DNA from: Oscillospiraceae bacterium
GTDB lineage: Bacteria; Bacillota; Clostridia; Oscillospirales; Ruminococcaceae
Length of the DNA: 52,774 nt
Reading direction: 5' to 3'
NCBI GenBank assembly: GCA_018110825.1
Contig: JAGBCL010000035.1
Span: forward strand, 1 to 52,774
Below are positions 1 through 6,260 of the stretch, in pieces. Position 1 is the stretch's first letter, and each line of letters opens with the position of its first letter. The position numbers were made by a program, and so were the translations under genes. The notes under the pieces were generated by a model. That model was not told where the DNA came from. It did no database searches and saw nothing but the letters and a program-made list of their open reading frames with translations.

Positions 1-204
1 ATAAAGTTCGCGACGCAATGTTGCAGAATCACCGAAAGTGTGCCAGCGATTGAGAATTTCGTTTATTTGCTTTTCAGTATAAATAACATCTTTTTCAAAT
101 TTCTGTGAAAGATAAATCAAAGCGTAAAGCTTCATTTTTCTCTTTGACGGGTAAGCCATAAGTCTGCCGTTTTCGTCAAGGAAGTTTTTCAGAATTTCTA
201 TCAT
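1..204 (-). CDS. DUF2087 domain protein, 3' end cut by the window edge
   Basis: The visible 68 codons begin MIEILKNFLDENGRL and reach the pattern RWHTFGDSATLRRELY. This spacing of FLDENGRL, PSKRK, YLSQKF and HTFGD is what I know from the DUF2087 family, whose function is not established and which often sits at the end of ArsR- or TetR-type regulators. The reading frame runs off the window edge. It is the last gene of a minus-strand cluster with the NTF2-like and DUF1801 genes. The copy at 52571-52774 encodes the same protein with only silent changes. Confidence 0.7.
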   Translation of the reverse strand, partial: MIEILKNFLDENGRLMAYPSKRKMKLYALIYLSQKFEKDVIYTEKQINEILNRWHTFGDSATLRRELY

Positions 205-209
205 AATTT

Positions 210-563
210 TCACCCCACAATCCGTGAGTCCATATTGAACACAAGAACCCATTCACCATTAAGGTTTGTCCAAGTAGAAGTAACGTGAAAAGCTCCTGCC
301 AAATCGGCATTTTCGGGTACGTCAGCAGTTGTTTTTACAATATAATGCACCTGCACGGTCTTGTCTGTTTCGTGCACAATTTCAAAGCCTGTAATTTCAA
401 AATCGGAAATGCCGAAATTACTGACAAATTCAGCATACTCCGCACCCGTACAGCGATAACCGCCGCATACCATAACTGCGTCAGCGGAAACAAGCTTTGC
501 AAATTCAGATTTATTTTTGTCCCTTGCGGACTGCCACATTTTATTTTCGAGTTCGTATATCAT
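210..563 (-). CDS. SnoaL/NTF2-like small protein (DUF4440 type)
   Basis: A protein of about 117 residues starting MIYELENKMWQSAR. Length and pattern (an N-terminal helix, then GGYRCTGAEY, VHETDKTVQVHYIV, TSTW and the final EWVLVF) match the cone-shaped NTF2-like/SnoaL fold, which usually binds a small ligand. No activity can be assigned. I chose this start, not the ATG two codons upstream, because GAGG lies 7 nt before it. It begins immediately after the DUF1801 gene, so the two are probably cotranscribed. The copy at 52212-52565 differs at 5 residues. Confidence 0.6.
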   Translation of the reverse strand: MIYELENKMWQSARDKNKSEFAKLVSADAVMVCGGYRCTGAEYAEFVSNFGISDFEITGFEIVHETDKTVQVHYIVKTTADVPENADLAGAFHVTSTWTNLNGEWVLVFNMDSRIVG

Positions 564-565
564 AG

Positions 566-901
566 TCATACCTCATTTAATGTTTCTGCAAATATCTGCT
601 TCAAAACACCACTTGGGATACTTTGCTTTACATAAATCTGAAGCATTCCCTTTGGAGTGATTTTGTAATCAGCAAGCTCGTCTTTGTGCTGTATTACCGC
701 ACTTGCTTCAACGTTGATGTGGTCTTTGAATGGTATCAACCGCACAACCTTGTCGCCGTTATAATAGCTGGGCAGCTTTGCCCACATTGTTTCCTCAGGG
801 ACAACATTTACGCTGTCAAAAATCAGCTGACGAAGTGCTGTAAACATATCGACAATTTCCTGTGGATATTTTTCAAGGTATGTTTTTATCTGTTCGTTCA
901 T
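566..901 (-). CDS. DUF1801 (YdhG/YjbR-like) protein
   Basis: About 111 residues beginning MNEQIKTYLEKYP. The motifs RQLI, EETMWAKLPSYY, HINVEASAVIQHKDEL and GMLQIYVKQSIP are typical of DUF1801 proteins, small stand-alone domains of unknown function common in Firmicutes. Compared with the copy at 51862-52191, about 8 of 109 aligned residues differ, all in the first half; the second half is identical. That uneven divergence suggests partial gene conversion between copies. The ORF could start four codons upstream, but the paralog and a GGTG element favour this ATG. Confidence 0.65.
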   Translation of the reverse strand: MNEQIKTYLEKYPQEIVDMFTALRQLIFDSVNVVPEETMWAKLPSYYNGDKVVRLIPFKDHINVEASAVIQHKDELADYKITPKGMLQIYVKQSIPSGVLKQIFAETLNEV

Positions 902-937
902 TATGTTCACCACGTTTAAAACTCGTCTGTTATTATT

Positions 938-1239
938 TTATTCAACCGTAAAATCTGTCCATTCAATTCGGTTTAACGTCATCATATCATCAGGTCTCCA
1001 CATTCCGATTTTTTTCGTAAAAACCGACCGCATTTTCGTTGGCACAGGTATACATAATTATATCCTTTTCGCCGCCCGCCGTTTCATGCAGTTTTTTTAC
1101 AAGAGTCTTTCCGACACCCTGTCCCACACAACTGCGTACTATTCCGAGGTCTGTCATAAAAAGCCAGTAGGCGAAATCGGTTATTCCGAAACAAACACCA
1201 ATTATATTATCGTTTTCATCCCTAGCCACAAGACTTGAA
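938..1239 (-). pseudogene. Broken GNAT acetyltransferase: N-terminus lost, one frameshift
   Basis: The reading VARDENDNIIGVCFGI, then GQGVGKTLVKKL, then CANENAVGFYEK is the core of a GNAT N-acetyltransferase (acetyl-CoA loop and C-terminal strand). In the uninterrupted frame it stops soon after FYEK. Shifting frame at the seven-T run at 1009-1015 restores IGMWRPDDMMTLNRIEW through to a stop at 938, the expected GNAT tail. The N-terminal half is missing because the sequence fuses here to the truncated tetR. Both lesions indicate a pseudogene. The right-hand module has no GNAT counterpart. Confidence 0.75.
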
Positions 1240-1671
1240 CAGAAGCTTTGCGTTTTCATAGCTCAAATCATAATCACGCTGTATAACCTCAACGCTGAGG
1301 GTTGCCATGTCACCGAGATTTACGAACACATCATCAAAATTCTGTGCCTCGGGCTTCTCTGTCATAAACAGCAGGCGGTAAAGCTTCGGCTGTTCTACAG
1401 CAAACAAAATCATCTGCACCCCAAGCTCCTTGTACACAGGGGTAAAATCCATTGCCCGTCTTGCGTACACCTCAAATCTTTCAAGTGCCGCCTTGCGTAC
1501 CTCAGTCAGCACTTCCTCCATATTCTTGAAAGCCGTAAAAATCAGACGTGATGACGTACCGAGTGCAGCACCGAGTTCACGGGCGGTAAGTACCTTGATA
1601 CCACGCTCTGCGGCAAGGTCAACAGCGGCATTGATTATTTCTTCTCTTGTATATTTAGCTTTCGGCGGCAT
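1240..1671 (-). pseudogene. Truncated TetR-family regulator
   Basis: About 144 residues nearly identical to the first part of the intact TetR protein at 47233-47838 (about six differences). The N-terminal helix-turn-helix (REEIINAAVDLA to SRLIFTAFKN) is present. The protein breaks off after YENAKLLFK, where the intact copy continues HNWINTY; the DNA instead joins the GNAT remnant and a stop follows three codons later. About 57 C-terminal residues of the ligand-binding domain are lost. One substitution (Leu for Pro) lies in the helix-turn-helix. A good promoter remains upstream, so it may still be transcribed. Confidence 0.8.
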
Positions 1672-1715
1672 TATCATTCTTCTTTATGCAACTCACGTTG
1701 TGTAACATTTGTTTT

Positions 1716-1744
1716 ATCATATCATATCCAAATTTGTTTGTCAA
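1716..1744 (-). promoter_or_regulatory. Promoter of the truncated tetR
   Basis: On the minus strand TTGACA (1739-1744) and TATGAT (1716-1721) are separated by exactly 17 nt. The downstream AACAAATGTTAC matches the operator-like repeat in front of the intact tetR at 47192-47218, although here the second repeat is degraded. Confidence 0.7.
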
Positions 1745-1856
1745 TATTTTTTATTTTAACAGCAAGAATATTTTTTATCGTTTTAGCATCTGTTAAGCTC
1801 AGACTGTGGAAAATCGAAAAATCAAGATGTTCGCAAAATAAATCCGCTGTCTGACC

Positions 1857-1879
1857 ATAGCGGACAAACAACGGACAAA
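1857..1879 (-). repeat. Tandem TTTGTCCG repeat, left copy
   Basis: A 23-nt segment read on the minus strand contains TTTGTCCG twice and ends GTCCGCTAT. It matches 20 of 23 positions of the plus-strand segment at 47023-47045. It lies 65 nt beyond the CCA of the tRNA-Leu-like fragment and 186 nt before the tetR start; the right-hand values are 65 and 188 nt. It may be a recombinase arm-binding repeat at an element end, but no integrase gene is visible. Confidence 0.5.
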
Positions 1880-1896
1880 ATCATATTTTACAGAAT

Positions 1897-1933
1897 AAAA
1901 AAATCCGCAAACCACGCATTTTCGTGATTTGCG
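1897..1933 (-). terminator. Terminator-like hairpin after the tRNA-Leu fragment
   Basis: On the minus strand CGCAAATCACG pairs with CGTGGTTTGCG around a 6-nt loop, and GATTTTTTT follows. It sits about 10 nt after the CCA of the duplicated tRNA-Leu 3' end, where a tRNA terminator would normally be. Confidence 0.65.
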
Positions 1934-1943
1934 AACCTTAACC

Positions 1944-1972
1944 TTGGTGCGGCAAATGGGACAGCTTGAACC
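1944..1972 (-). repeat. Partial duplicate of the tRNA-Leu 3' end (candidate att site)
   Basis: Nineteen consecutive bases (1944-1962) are identical to the tRNA-Leu 3' end with its CCA (2106-2124). After a 3-nt insertion, TTGAACC also matches the tRNA T-loop. Duplicated tRNA 3' ends are the usual footprint of tyrosine-integrase insertion. The segment between the two copies (1973-2106) has a 9-bp inverted repeat (1973-1981 with 2012-2020) and a GAAAAGC/GCTTTTC hairpin, and no gene. The reading as an attachment site is inference. Confidence 0.6.
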
Positions 1973-2069
1973 ACCCCACGCCATAATTTGCGTATAACCA
2001 CAGATACCGAAGCGTGGGGTCTGGAAAAGCCTTCAGCTTTTCGGCTCTGCGTCACTTAGTCTACATAAA

Positions 2070-2105
2070 AATAATGAGGATACTCTAAAGAGTATCCTCA
2101 TTATT
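2070..2105 (-). terminator. Terminator of tRNA-Leu
   Basis: A perfect 16-bp stem (2070-2085 with 2090-2105) and 4-nt TAAA loop lie directly after the tRNA CCA end; TTTT follows on the minus strand. Confidence 0.85.
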
Positions 2106-2106
2106 T

Positions 2107-2190
2107 TGGTGCGGCAAATGGGACTTGAACCCATACGTCGAAGACACACGCCCCTCAAACGTGCCTGTCTGCCTATTCCAGCACTGCCGC
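2107..2190 (-). tRNA. tRNA-Leu(GAG), CCA encoded
   Basis: The minus strand folds as a class II tRNA of 84 nt: acceptor GCGGCAG pairs with TTGCCGC, the anticodon stem CACGT/GCGTG holds loop TTGAGGG with anticodon GAG, a variable arm follows, the T arm contains GGTTCAA, and the gene ends in ACCA. The anticodon and long variable arm indicate leucine. It has its own promoter (2239-2267) and terminator. Part of its 3' end is duplicated at 1944-1972. Confidence 0.92.
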
Positions 2191-2238
2191 AAACGTAATA
2201 TTAACTTTTCGTGAGGTCTTTCCCTCAGCGACTTAATC

Positions 2239-2267
2239 ATTATATCACGTCGAATTATGTTTGTCAA
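2239..2267 (-). promoter_or_regulatory. tRNA-Leu promoter
   Basis: TTGACA (2262-2267) and TATAAT (2239-2244) on the minus strand with a 17-nt spacer, about 50 nt upstream of the tRNA. Confidence 0.85.
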
Positions 2268-2286
2268 GCTTTTTTTGAAATTTTTT

Positions 2287-3114
2287 TCAAATTTTTTCTT
2301 GGAACGCAAAATCTTCCAGAATAAATCTTGCCACACTGTCCTCGTTGTTGCTGCCGATAATGCCGTCAGCAATTGATTTTAAACAGCTTGAAGCGTTTGC
2401 AACAGCATAACATTCGTCCGCCGCTTCAAACATCTGAATATCGTTTGCACCGTCACCGAAAACCACAAGCCTGTCGCACCCAAAATGCTTTTTCAGCTCC
2501 AGTGCCGCATTTGCCTTTGTCGCATTCTTCGGCAAAACCTCCAGCCATTGATTGCCGCTGTAAATGTCCTTATCAAAAATACAGCGGAATTCCTTCTCCA
2601 GAATTTCACAGGCAGCAGCAAGTTTCTTCGCATCGTCAATGCAGGTGAAGTAAAAAATCTCACCCTCACGCATTTCATCTTCATTTGCGGCAACACGCTC
2701 ACGAACATCATTTTTTCTTGTTTCAAGAAATTCTCTCATTCCGACCGTGCATCGTTCATCAATATAGGAAAACTTTTCAACACCTTCAATCACCGAGTAC
2801 ACAATCGGGGCAATTCCGTGTTCAAGCAGAATATCATAAATCCGGAGTGCCTCTTCGCGGCTGAACATATTTGACAGAATTCGCTCGCCTGTGCCGCTGT
2901 CAATTGTGAAAACACCGTTGTAAACGATAATCGGAATTTTTGCCGTAAGTCCCGCCGTTGCCTTTACCGCTGTAACCGCAGAGCGTGCAGTAGCATAGGA
3001 AAACAACAACCCTTTTTCAATCAGGCTGTTGAGAATTTTACAGCTTTCAGCGGAAATTTTCTGTTCGCTGTTGAGCAAAGTCCCGTCAAGGTCGGAAAGA
3101 TAAAGCGTTTTCAT
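2287..3114 (-). CDS. Cof-type HAD-IIB sugar/nucleotide phosphatase
   Basis: A 275-residue cytosolic HAD-superfamily hydrolase. Motif I is DLDGTLLN (nucleophile Asp8, Asp10 near the N-terminus), a TARS segment is motif II, and GDGANDIQMF at 220-229 is motif IV binding Mg2+. The large middle cap is the HAD-IIB/Cof type, whose members remove phosphate from sugar phosphates, pyridoxal phosphate or flavin nucleotides; the substrate cannot be read from sequence. The start at MKTLYLSD is chosen because motif I should lie close to the N-terminus, though the ribosome site is weak. It is a single gene with its own promoter and a roughly 125-nt leader. Confidence 0.85.
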   Translation of the reverse strand: MKTLYLSDLDGTLLNSEQKISAESCKILNSLIEKGLLFSYATARSAVTAVKATAGLTAKIPIIVYNGVFTIDSGTGERILSNMFSREEALRIYDILLEHGIAPIVYSVIEGVEKFSYIDERCTVGMREFLETRKNDVRERVAANEDEMREGEIFYFTCIDDAKKLAAACEILEKEFRCIFDKDIYSGNQWLEVLPKNATKANAALELKKHFGCDRLVVFGDGANDIQMFEAADECYAVANASSCLKSIADGIIGSNNEDSVARFILEDFAFQEKI

Positions 3115-3199
3115 AGTTATAACCACGCTTTGTAAGAAGCGTGTCCTCCTCTCTTGATGTTTTGTTTTTGTGACGGTAGTCCAAAAGAACAAAACTCAT

Positions 3200-3223
3200 A
3201 GTCTGAAAATTTATTTTCAGACT
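3200..3223. promoter_or_regulatory. Perfect inverted repeat in the HAD leader
   Basis: AGTCTGAAAAT and its reverse complement flank a 2-nt centre, just downstream of the HAD promoter. It could be an operator or an RNA hairpin. It has no T tract on the transcribed strand, so it is not an obvious terminator. Confidence 0.4.
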
Positions 3224-3248
3224 TGCACCCCATTTCTGGATTGATTTT

Positions 3249-3277
3249 ATTATAGCACGGCAGGGGAGTACGGTCAA
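3249..3277 (-). promoter_or_regulatory. HAD phosphatase promoter
   Basis: TTGACC (3272-3277) and TATAAT (3249-3254) on the minus strand with a 17-nt spacer. Confidence 0.8.
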
Positions 3278-3295
3278 TGAATTTTTTAGTGTAGG

Positions 3296-3324
3296 TTGAC
3301 TTTAAAAATAAAGTGTTGTAAACT
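3296..3324 (+). promoter_or_regulatory. Promoter of the small membrane protein gene
   Basis: TTGACT (3296-3301), 17-nt spacer, TAAACT (3319-3324), about 30 nt upstream of the predicted TTG start at 3356. Confidence 0.6.
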
Positions 3325-3355
3325 TATATTAAAATAATTTGTTGGGGGCGGAATT

Positions 3356-3610
3356 TTGGATAAGTTTAAAGATATGAATAATGACAAAAACAGATTATTT
3401 ATTAAAAGAAGTAAAATATGTGAGGTTATCAATCTATCTGTATTTTTATTGACAGCTTCAATTTTAATATTTATATTATTCCAAACCGAATTAAATGTAA
3501 TTTTAAAATTTGCAGTTGCACCAATTGTTTTAATGGCAGTTGCGTTTTTATGTGAACGTATTGTTTCTGTTGGAGTTAATAAACTTGTGTATAGGTTAAT
3601 AAAAAGGTAA
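3356..3610 (+). CDS. Small two-helix membrane protein, unknown function
   Basis: An 84-residue protein with a charged N-terminus (about 24 residues, rich in Lys, Asp and Asn), a hydrophobic segment at about 26-44, a second at about 49-66, and a basic end. That arrangement predicts a hairpin membrane protein with both ends in the cytosol. The start is TTG at 3356, supported by GGGGGCGG 5 nt upstream; the first ATG at 3374 has no ribosome site. It stands alone between a promoter and a strong terminator, so it is a complete transcription unit. I recognise no family. Confidence 0.55.
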   Translation: MDKFKDMNNDKNRLFIKRSKICEVINLSVFLLTASILIFILFQTELNVILKFAVAPIVLMAVAFLCERIVSVGVNKLVYRLIKR

Positions 3611-3617
3611 GTAATAT

Positions 3618-3647
3618 GTCAGTTCTGTATGAGGACTGACTTTTTTT
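3618..3647 (+). terminator. Terminator of the small membrane protein gene
   Basis: GTCAGTTCT pairs with AGGACTGAC around GTATG and is followed by seven T. Confidence 0.85.
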
Positions 3648-3657
3648 ATTTTCCCGC

Positions 3658-3686
3658 TTGCTAAATTCGCAGATTTGTTGTATAAT
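3658..3686 (+). promoter_or_regulatory. Promoter of the cysteine desulfurase-thiI operon
   Basis: TTGCTA (3658-3663), 17-nt spacer, TATAAT (3681-3686), about 40 nt upstream of the start. Confidence 0.75.
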
Positions 3687-3727
3687 AAAATTAATTATGA
3701 CAATTTGAAAAGAAAGGATTGAAATAT

Positions 3728-4870
3728 ATGGCAGTTTATCTTGACAATGCCGCTACAACACGTCCTTGTGAGCCTGCGGTTTCGGCTGTATTTCAGAATA
3801 TGGTTGAGGATTACGGCAATCCTTCTTCCCTGCACGCTGTTGGCTTGAAGGCAGAACAGAATATTACCGAGGCAAGAAAGGCAATCGCTGCCGCACTTGT
3901 ATGCGACCCACAGTGCGTAACCTTTACATCGGGTGCAACCGAGTGTAACAACACCGCTATTTTCGGTGCTGCTAAGAATTACGGAAAGAGAAAGAAGAAA
4001 ATCGTTGTTTCAGCAATCGAGCACCCCTCCGTTGCTGAGCCGATTAAATATCTTGAAGAAAAGGAAGGCTTTGAGGTTGTCCGTATCAAGCCATCAAGAA
4101 ACGGCGAAATTGCTGTTGAGGATTTCATCGACGCAGTTGATGACAACACCTGCCTTGTTTCCTGTATGCTTGTCAACAACGAAACAGGCTCAATCCAGCC
4201 TGTCCGCAAGATTTTTTCTTACGTAAAGCGTAATTTCCCCGAGTGCATAACTCACTGTGACGCTGTTCAGGGATTTATGAAAATTCCTATGAAGTCCGCC
4301 GAGCTTTTCGCCGATATCATCGTAGTTTCGGGACACAAGGTACACGCCGTAAAGGGCGTCGGCGCAATGTACATACGCAAGGGTATCCGTGTTGCTCCGC
4401 TTATTATGGGCGGCGGTCAGGAGAAAAACCTCCGTTCGGGAACAGAATCCGTGCCCCTTATCGCAGGCTTCGGTGCGGCAGTAAGAGCACTTATGCCTAC
4501 TATGTCCGTGGCTCACAGCAATGCTGAGGAAATCTCTGAGTATCTGCTGAAAAAGCTTGCAAAGCTTGAATATATCACTGTCAATTCAACCGCTGAAAAT
4601 AAATCACCATACATAACGAACTTTTCGGTAAAGGGTATCCGTTCGGAAATTATGCTCCATTTCCTTGAAAGCAAGGAAGTTTATGTTTCAAGCGGTTCAG
4701 CCTGCTCAAAGGGTGCGCACAGCTCCGTGCTGACGGCTATGGGTATTCCCGATAAGCTTGCTGACTCGGCTATCCGTGTTTCAATCGGACGCACTACCAC
4801 AAAGGGCGAGATTGACGTGCTTGTTAATGCAATTCAGGAAGGGTATCAGACCCTTGCAAAAACTAAATAA
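3728..4870 (+). CDS. Cysteine desulfurase (NifS/IscS-like), partner of ThiI
   Basis: A 380-residue class V aminotransferase-fold enzyme that uses pyridoxal phosphate to strip sulfur from cysteine. The PLP lysine is in SGHKVHAVKG (Lys204) and the sulfur-accepting cysteine in SSGSACSKGAHSS (Cys326), whose extended loop fits the IscS-type group. The ATG at 3728 is chosen because AAAGGA lies 9 nt before it. The gene is followed after 15 nt by thiI. In Firmicutes this pair supplies sulfur for 4-thiouridine in tRNA, so that is the likely role here rather than general Fe-S assembly. Confidence 0.9.
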   Translation: MAVYLDNAATTRPCEPAVSAVFQNMVEDYGNPSSLHAVGLKAEQNITEARKAIAAALVCDPQCVTFTSGATECNNTAIFGAAKNYGKRKKKIVVSAIEHPSVAEPIKYLEEKEGFEVVRIKPSRNGEIAVEDFIDAVDDNTCLVSCMLVNNETGSIQPVRKIFSYVKRNFPECITHCDAVQGFMKIPMKSAELFADIIVVSGHKVHAVKGVGAMYIRKGIRVAPLIMGGGQEKNLRSGTESVPLIAGFGAAVRALMPTMSVAHSNAEEISEYLLKKLAKLEYITVNSTAENKSPYITNFSVKGIRSEIMLHFLESKEVYVSSGSACSKGAHSSVLTAMGIPDKLADSAIRVSIGRTTTKGEIDVLVNAIQEGYQTLAKTK

Positions 4871-4885
4871 TCAGGAAGGTAAAAT

Positions 4886-6058
4886 ATGAAAGAATTAATT
4901 ATATTCAAAGAGGGCGAAATTGCCCTCAAGGGTTTAAACAAGAGAACATTTGAGGACGCTTTTATCCGTAACCTCAAGCACCGTCTGAATAAGCTGGGCA
5001 AGTTTGAGTACACAAAGGCACAGTCCACAATTTACGCTATTCCCCAGTCCGAGGATATCGACCTTGATGAAGCTGTTGAACTTGGCTCAAAGGTGTTCGG
5101 CGCAGCGGCACTCTGCCGTGCACTGGTTGTGGAAAAGGACTTCGACGCAATCTGCAAGGAAGCAATTGCCTACATCGAAGAAACAGCTATGATGTCACGC
5201 ACCTTCAAGGTTGAGGCAAAGCGTTCCGACAAGAAATTCCCGATGAAGTCCCCTGAAATCTGCATGGAGCTTGGCGGAAAAATCCTTGAAGCATACCCAC
5301 ATCTTACTGTTGATGTGAAAAATCCACAGATGGTTGTAACGGTTGAAATCCGTGATACAGCCGCTTATGTTCACGCAGGAAATCTTCCCGGTGCAGGTGG
5401 TATTCCTGTTGGCACTTCGGGCAGTGCAATGCTTCTGCTTTCGGGCGGTATTGACAGCCCTGTTGCGGCTTACATGATGGCAAAGCGTGGTATCAAGCTT
5501 TCCGCAATCCACTACGTTTCTCCGCCATATACTTCCGAAAGAGCACGTCTGAAGGTTGAGCGTCTTTGCGAGAAGCTTACTCCGTATTGCGGCGATGTTG
5601 CTTTTTATTGCGTACCATTTACTAAAATTCAGGAAGCACTCCGTGACAACTGTCCTGAGGAGCTTTTCACAATCCTTATGCGTCGTCTTATGATGGAGAT
5701 TGCACAGCGTATTGCTGAGGAAAAGGATATGCAGGCACTTATCACGGGCGAAAGCGTTGGTCAGGTTGCGAGTCAGACTATGGGCGCAATCGTCTGCACA
5801 GATGCGGCTTGCAGAATGCCTGTTTTCCGTCCCGTAATCGGTATGGACAAGACTGAAATCGTGGAAATTGCAAGGAAAATTGACACATTTGATATTTCAA
5901 TCGAGCCATACGAGGACTGCTGCACTGTATTTACTCCAAAACACCCTAAGACAAAGCCTGTTCTTGCTGATGTTGAAGCGGCACAGAACGCATTTGACTT
6001 TGAACCGTTGATTGCGGAAGCTGTTGCTGAAACTGAATTGAAGGTCATCAAACTGTAA
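4886..6058 (+). CDS. thiI: tRNA 4-thiouridine synthase ThiI
   Basis: A 390-residue protein with an N-terminal ferredoxin-like/THUMP RNA-binding region (about 1-170) and a PP-loop ATPase domain with SGGIDS at 186-191. It adenylates U8 of tRNA and inserts sulfur delivered by the desulfurase encoded just upstream. There is no C-terminal rhodanese domain, as in other Firmicutes ThiI proteins, so sulfur transfer must rely on other cysteines; a CC pair occurs near residue 345. AGGAAGG precedes the ATG, and a terminator follows 18 nt after the stop. Confidence 0.93.
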   Translation: MKELIIFKEGEIALKGLNKRTFEDAFIRNLKHRLNKLGKFEYTKAQSTIYAIPQSEDIDLDEAVELGSKVFGAAALCRALVVEKDFDAICKEAIAYIEETAMMSRTFKVEAKRSDKKFPMKSPEICMELGGKILEAYPHLTVDVKNPQMVVTVEIRDTAAYVHAGNLPGAGGIPVGTSGSAMLLLSGGIDSPVAAYMMAKRGIKLSAIHYVSPPYTSERARLKVERLCEKLTPYCGDVAFYCVPFTKIQEALRDNCPEELFTILMRRLMMEIAQRIAEEKDMQALITGESVGQVASQTMGAIVCTDAACRMPVFRPVIGMDKTEIVEIARKIDTFDISIEPYEDCCTVFTPKHPKTKPVLADVEAAQNAFDFEPLIAEAVAETELKVIKL

Positions 6059-6075
6059 TTAATATGTAACTTTTA

Positions 6076-6108
6076 GCCCTGCAATTAATAGTTGCGGGGC
6101 TTGTTTTT
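6076..6108 (+). terminator. Terminator of the thiI operon
   Basis: GCCCTGCAA pairs with TTGCGGGGC around a 7-nt loop, followed by TTGTTTTT. Confidence 0.85.
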
Positions 6109-6169
6109 GATAAGTATGTGTAAAACACATGAAACCTTTTGGAATAAACTACAAAATGCCTGAATTTCC

Positions 6170-6206
6170 TTGACGAATTGACAAAAAAGGTGTATTATAG
6201 TATTAT
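6170..6206 (+). promoter_or_regulatory. Overlapping double promoter of the sortase operon
   Basis: Two sigma-A-type promoters overlap: TTGACG (6170-6175) with TATTAT (6193-6198), and TTGACA (6178-6183) with TATTAT (6201-6206), each with a 17-nt spacer. The leader then contains TATCAG and CTGATA, which can pair. GGAGG at 6243-6247 lies 13 nt from the ATG, a long spacing. Confidence 0.7.
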
Positions 6207-6260
6207 CAGTATTTGTATGTATTCGCTGATAATATGCAAAACGGAGGCTTTTTCTAAACT

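Noticed and set aside
903-1238. Plus-strand open frames opposite the GNAT and DUF1801 genes
   Set aside because: They are shadows of the minus-strand genes, with no ribosome sites and no family pattern.
1799-1984. 61-codon minus-strand reading frame starting MAWGGSSCPICRTK, resembling the beginning of a KTR zinc protein
   Set aside because: Most of the similarity lies within the duplicated tRNA-Leu 3' end and the following terminator hairpin; the second zinc pair is missing, and it ends in sequence shared with the TTTGTCCG repeat. It has no good ribosome site.
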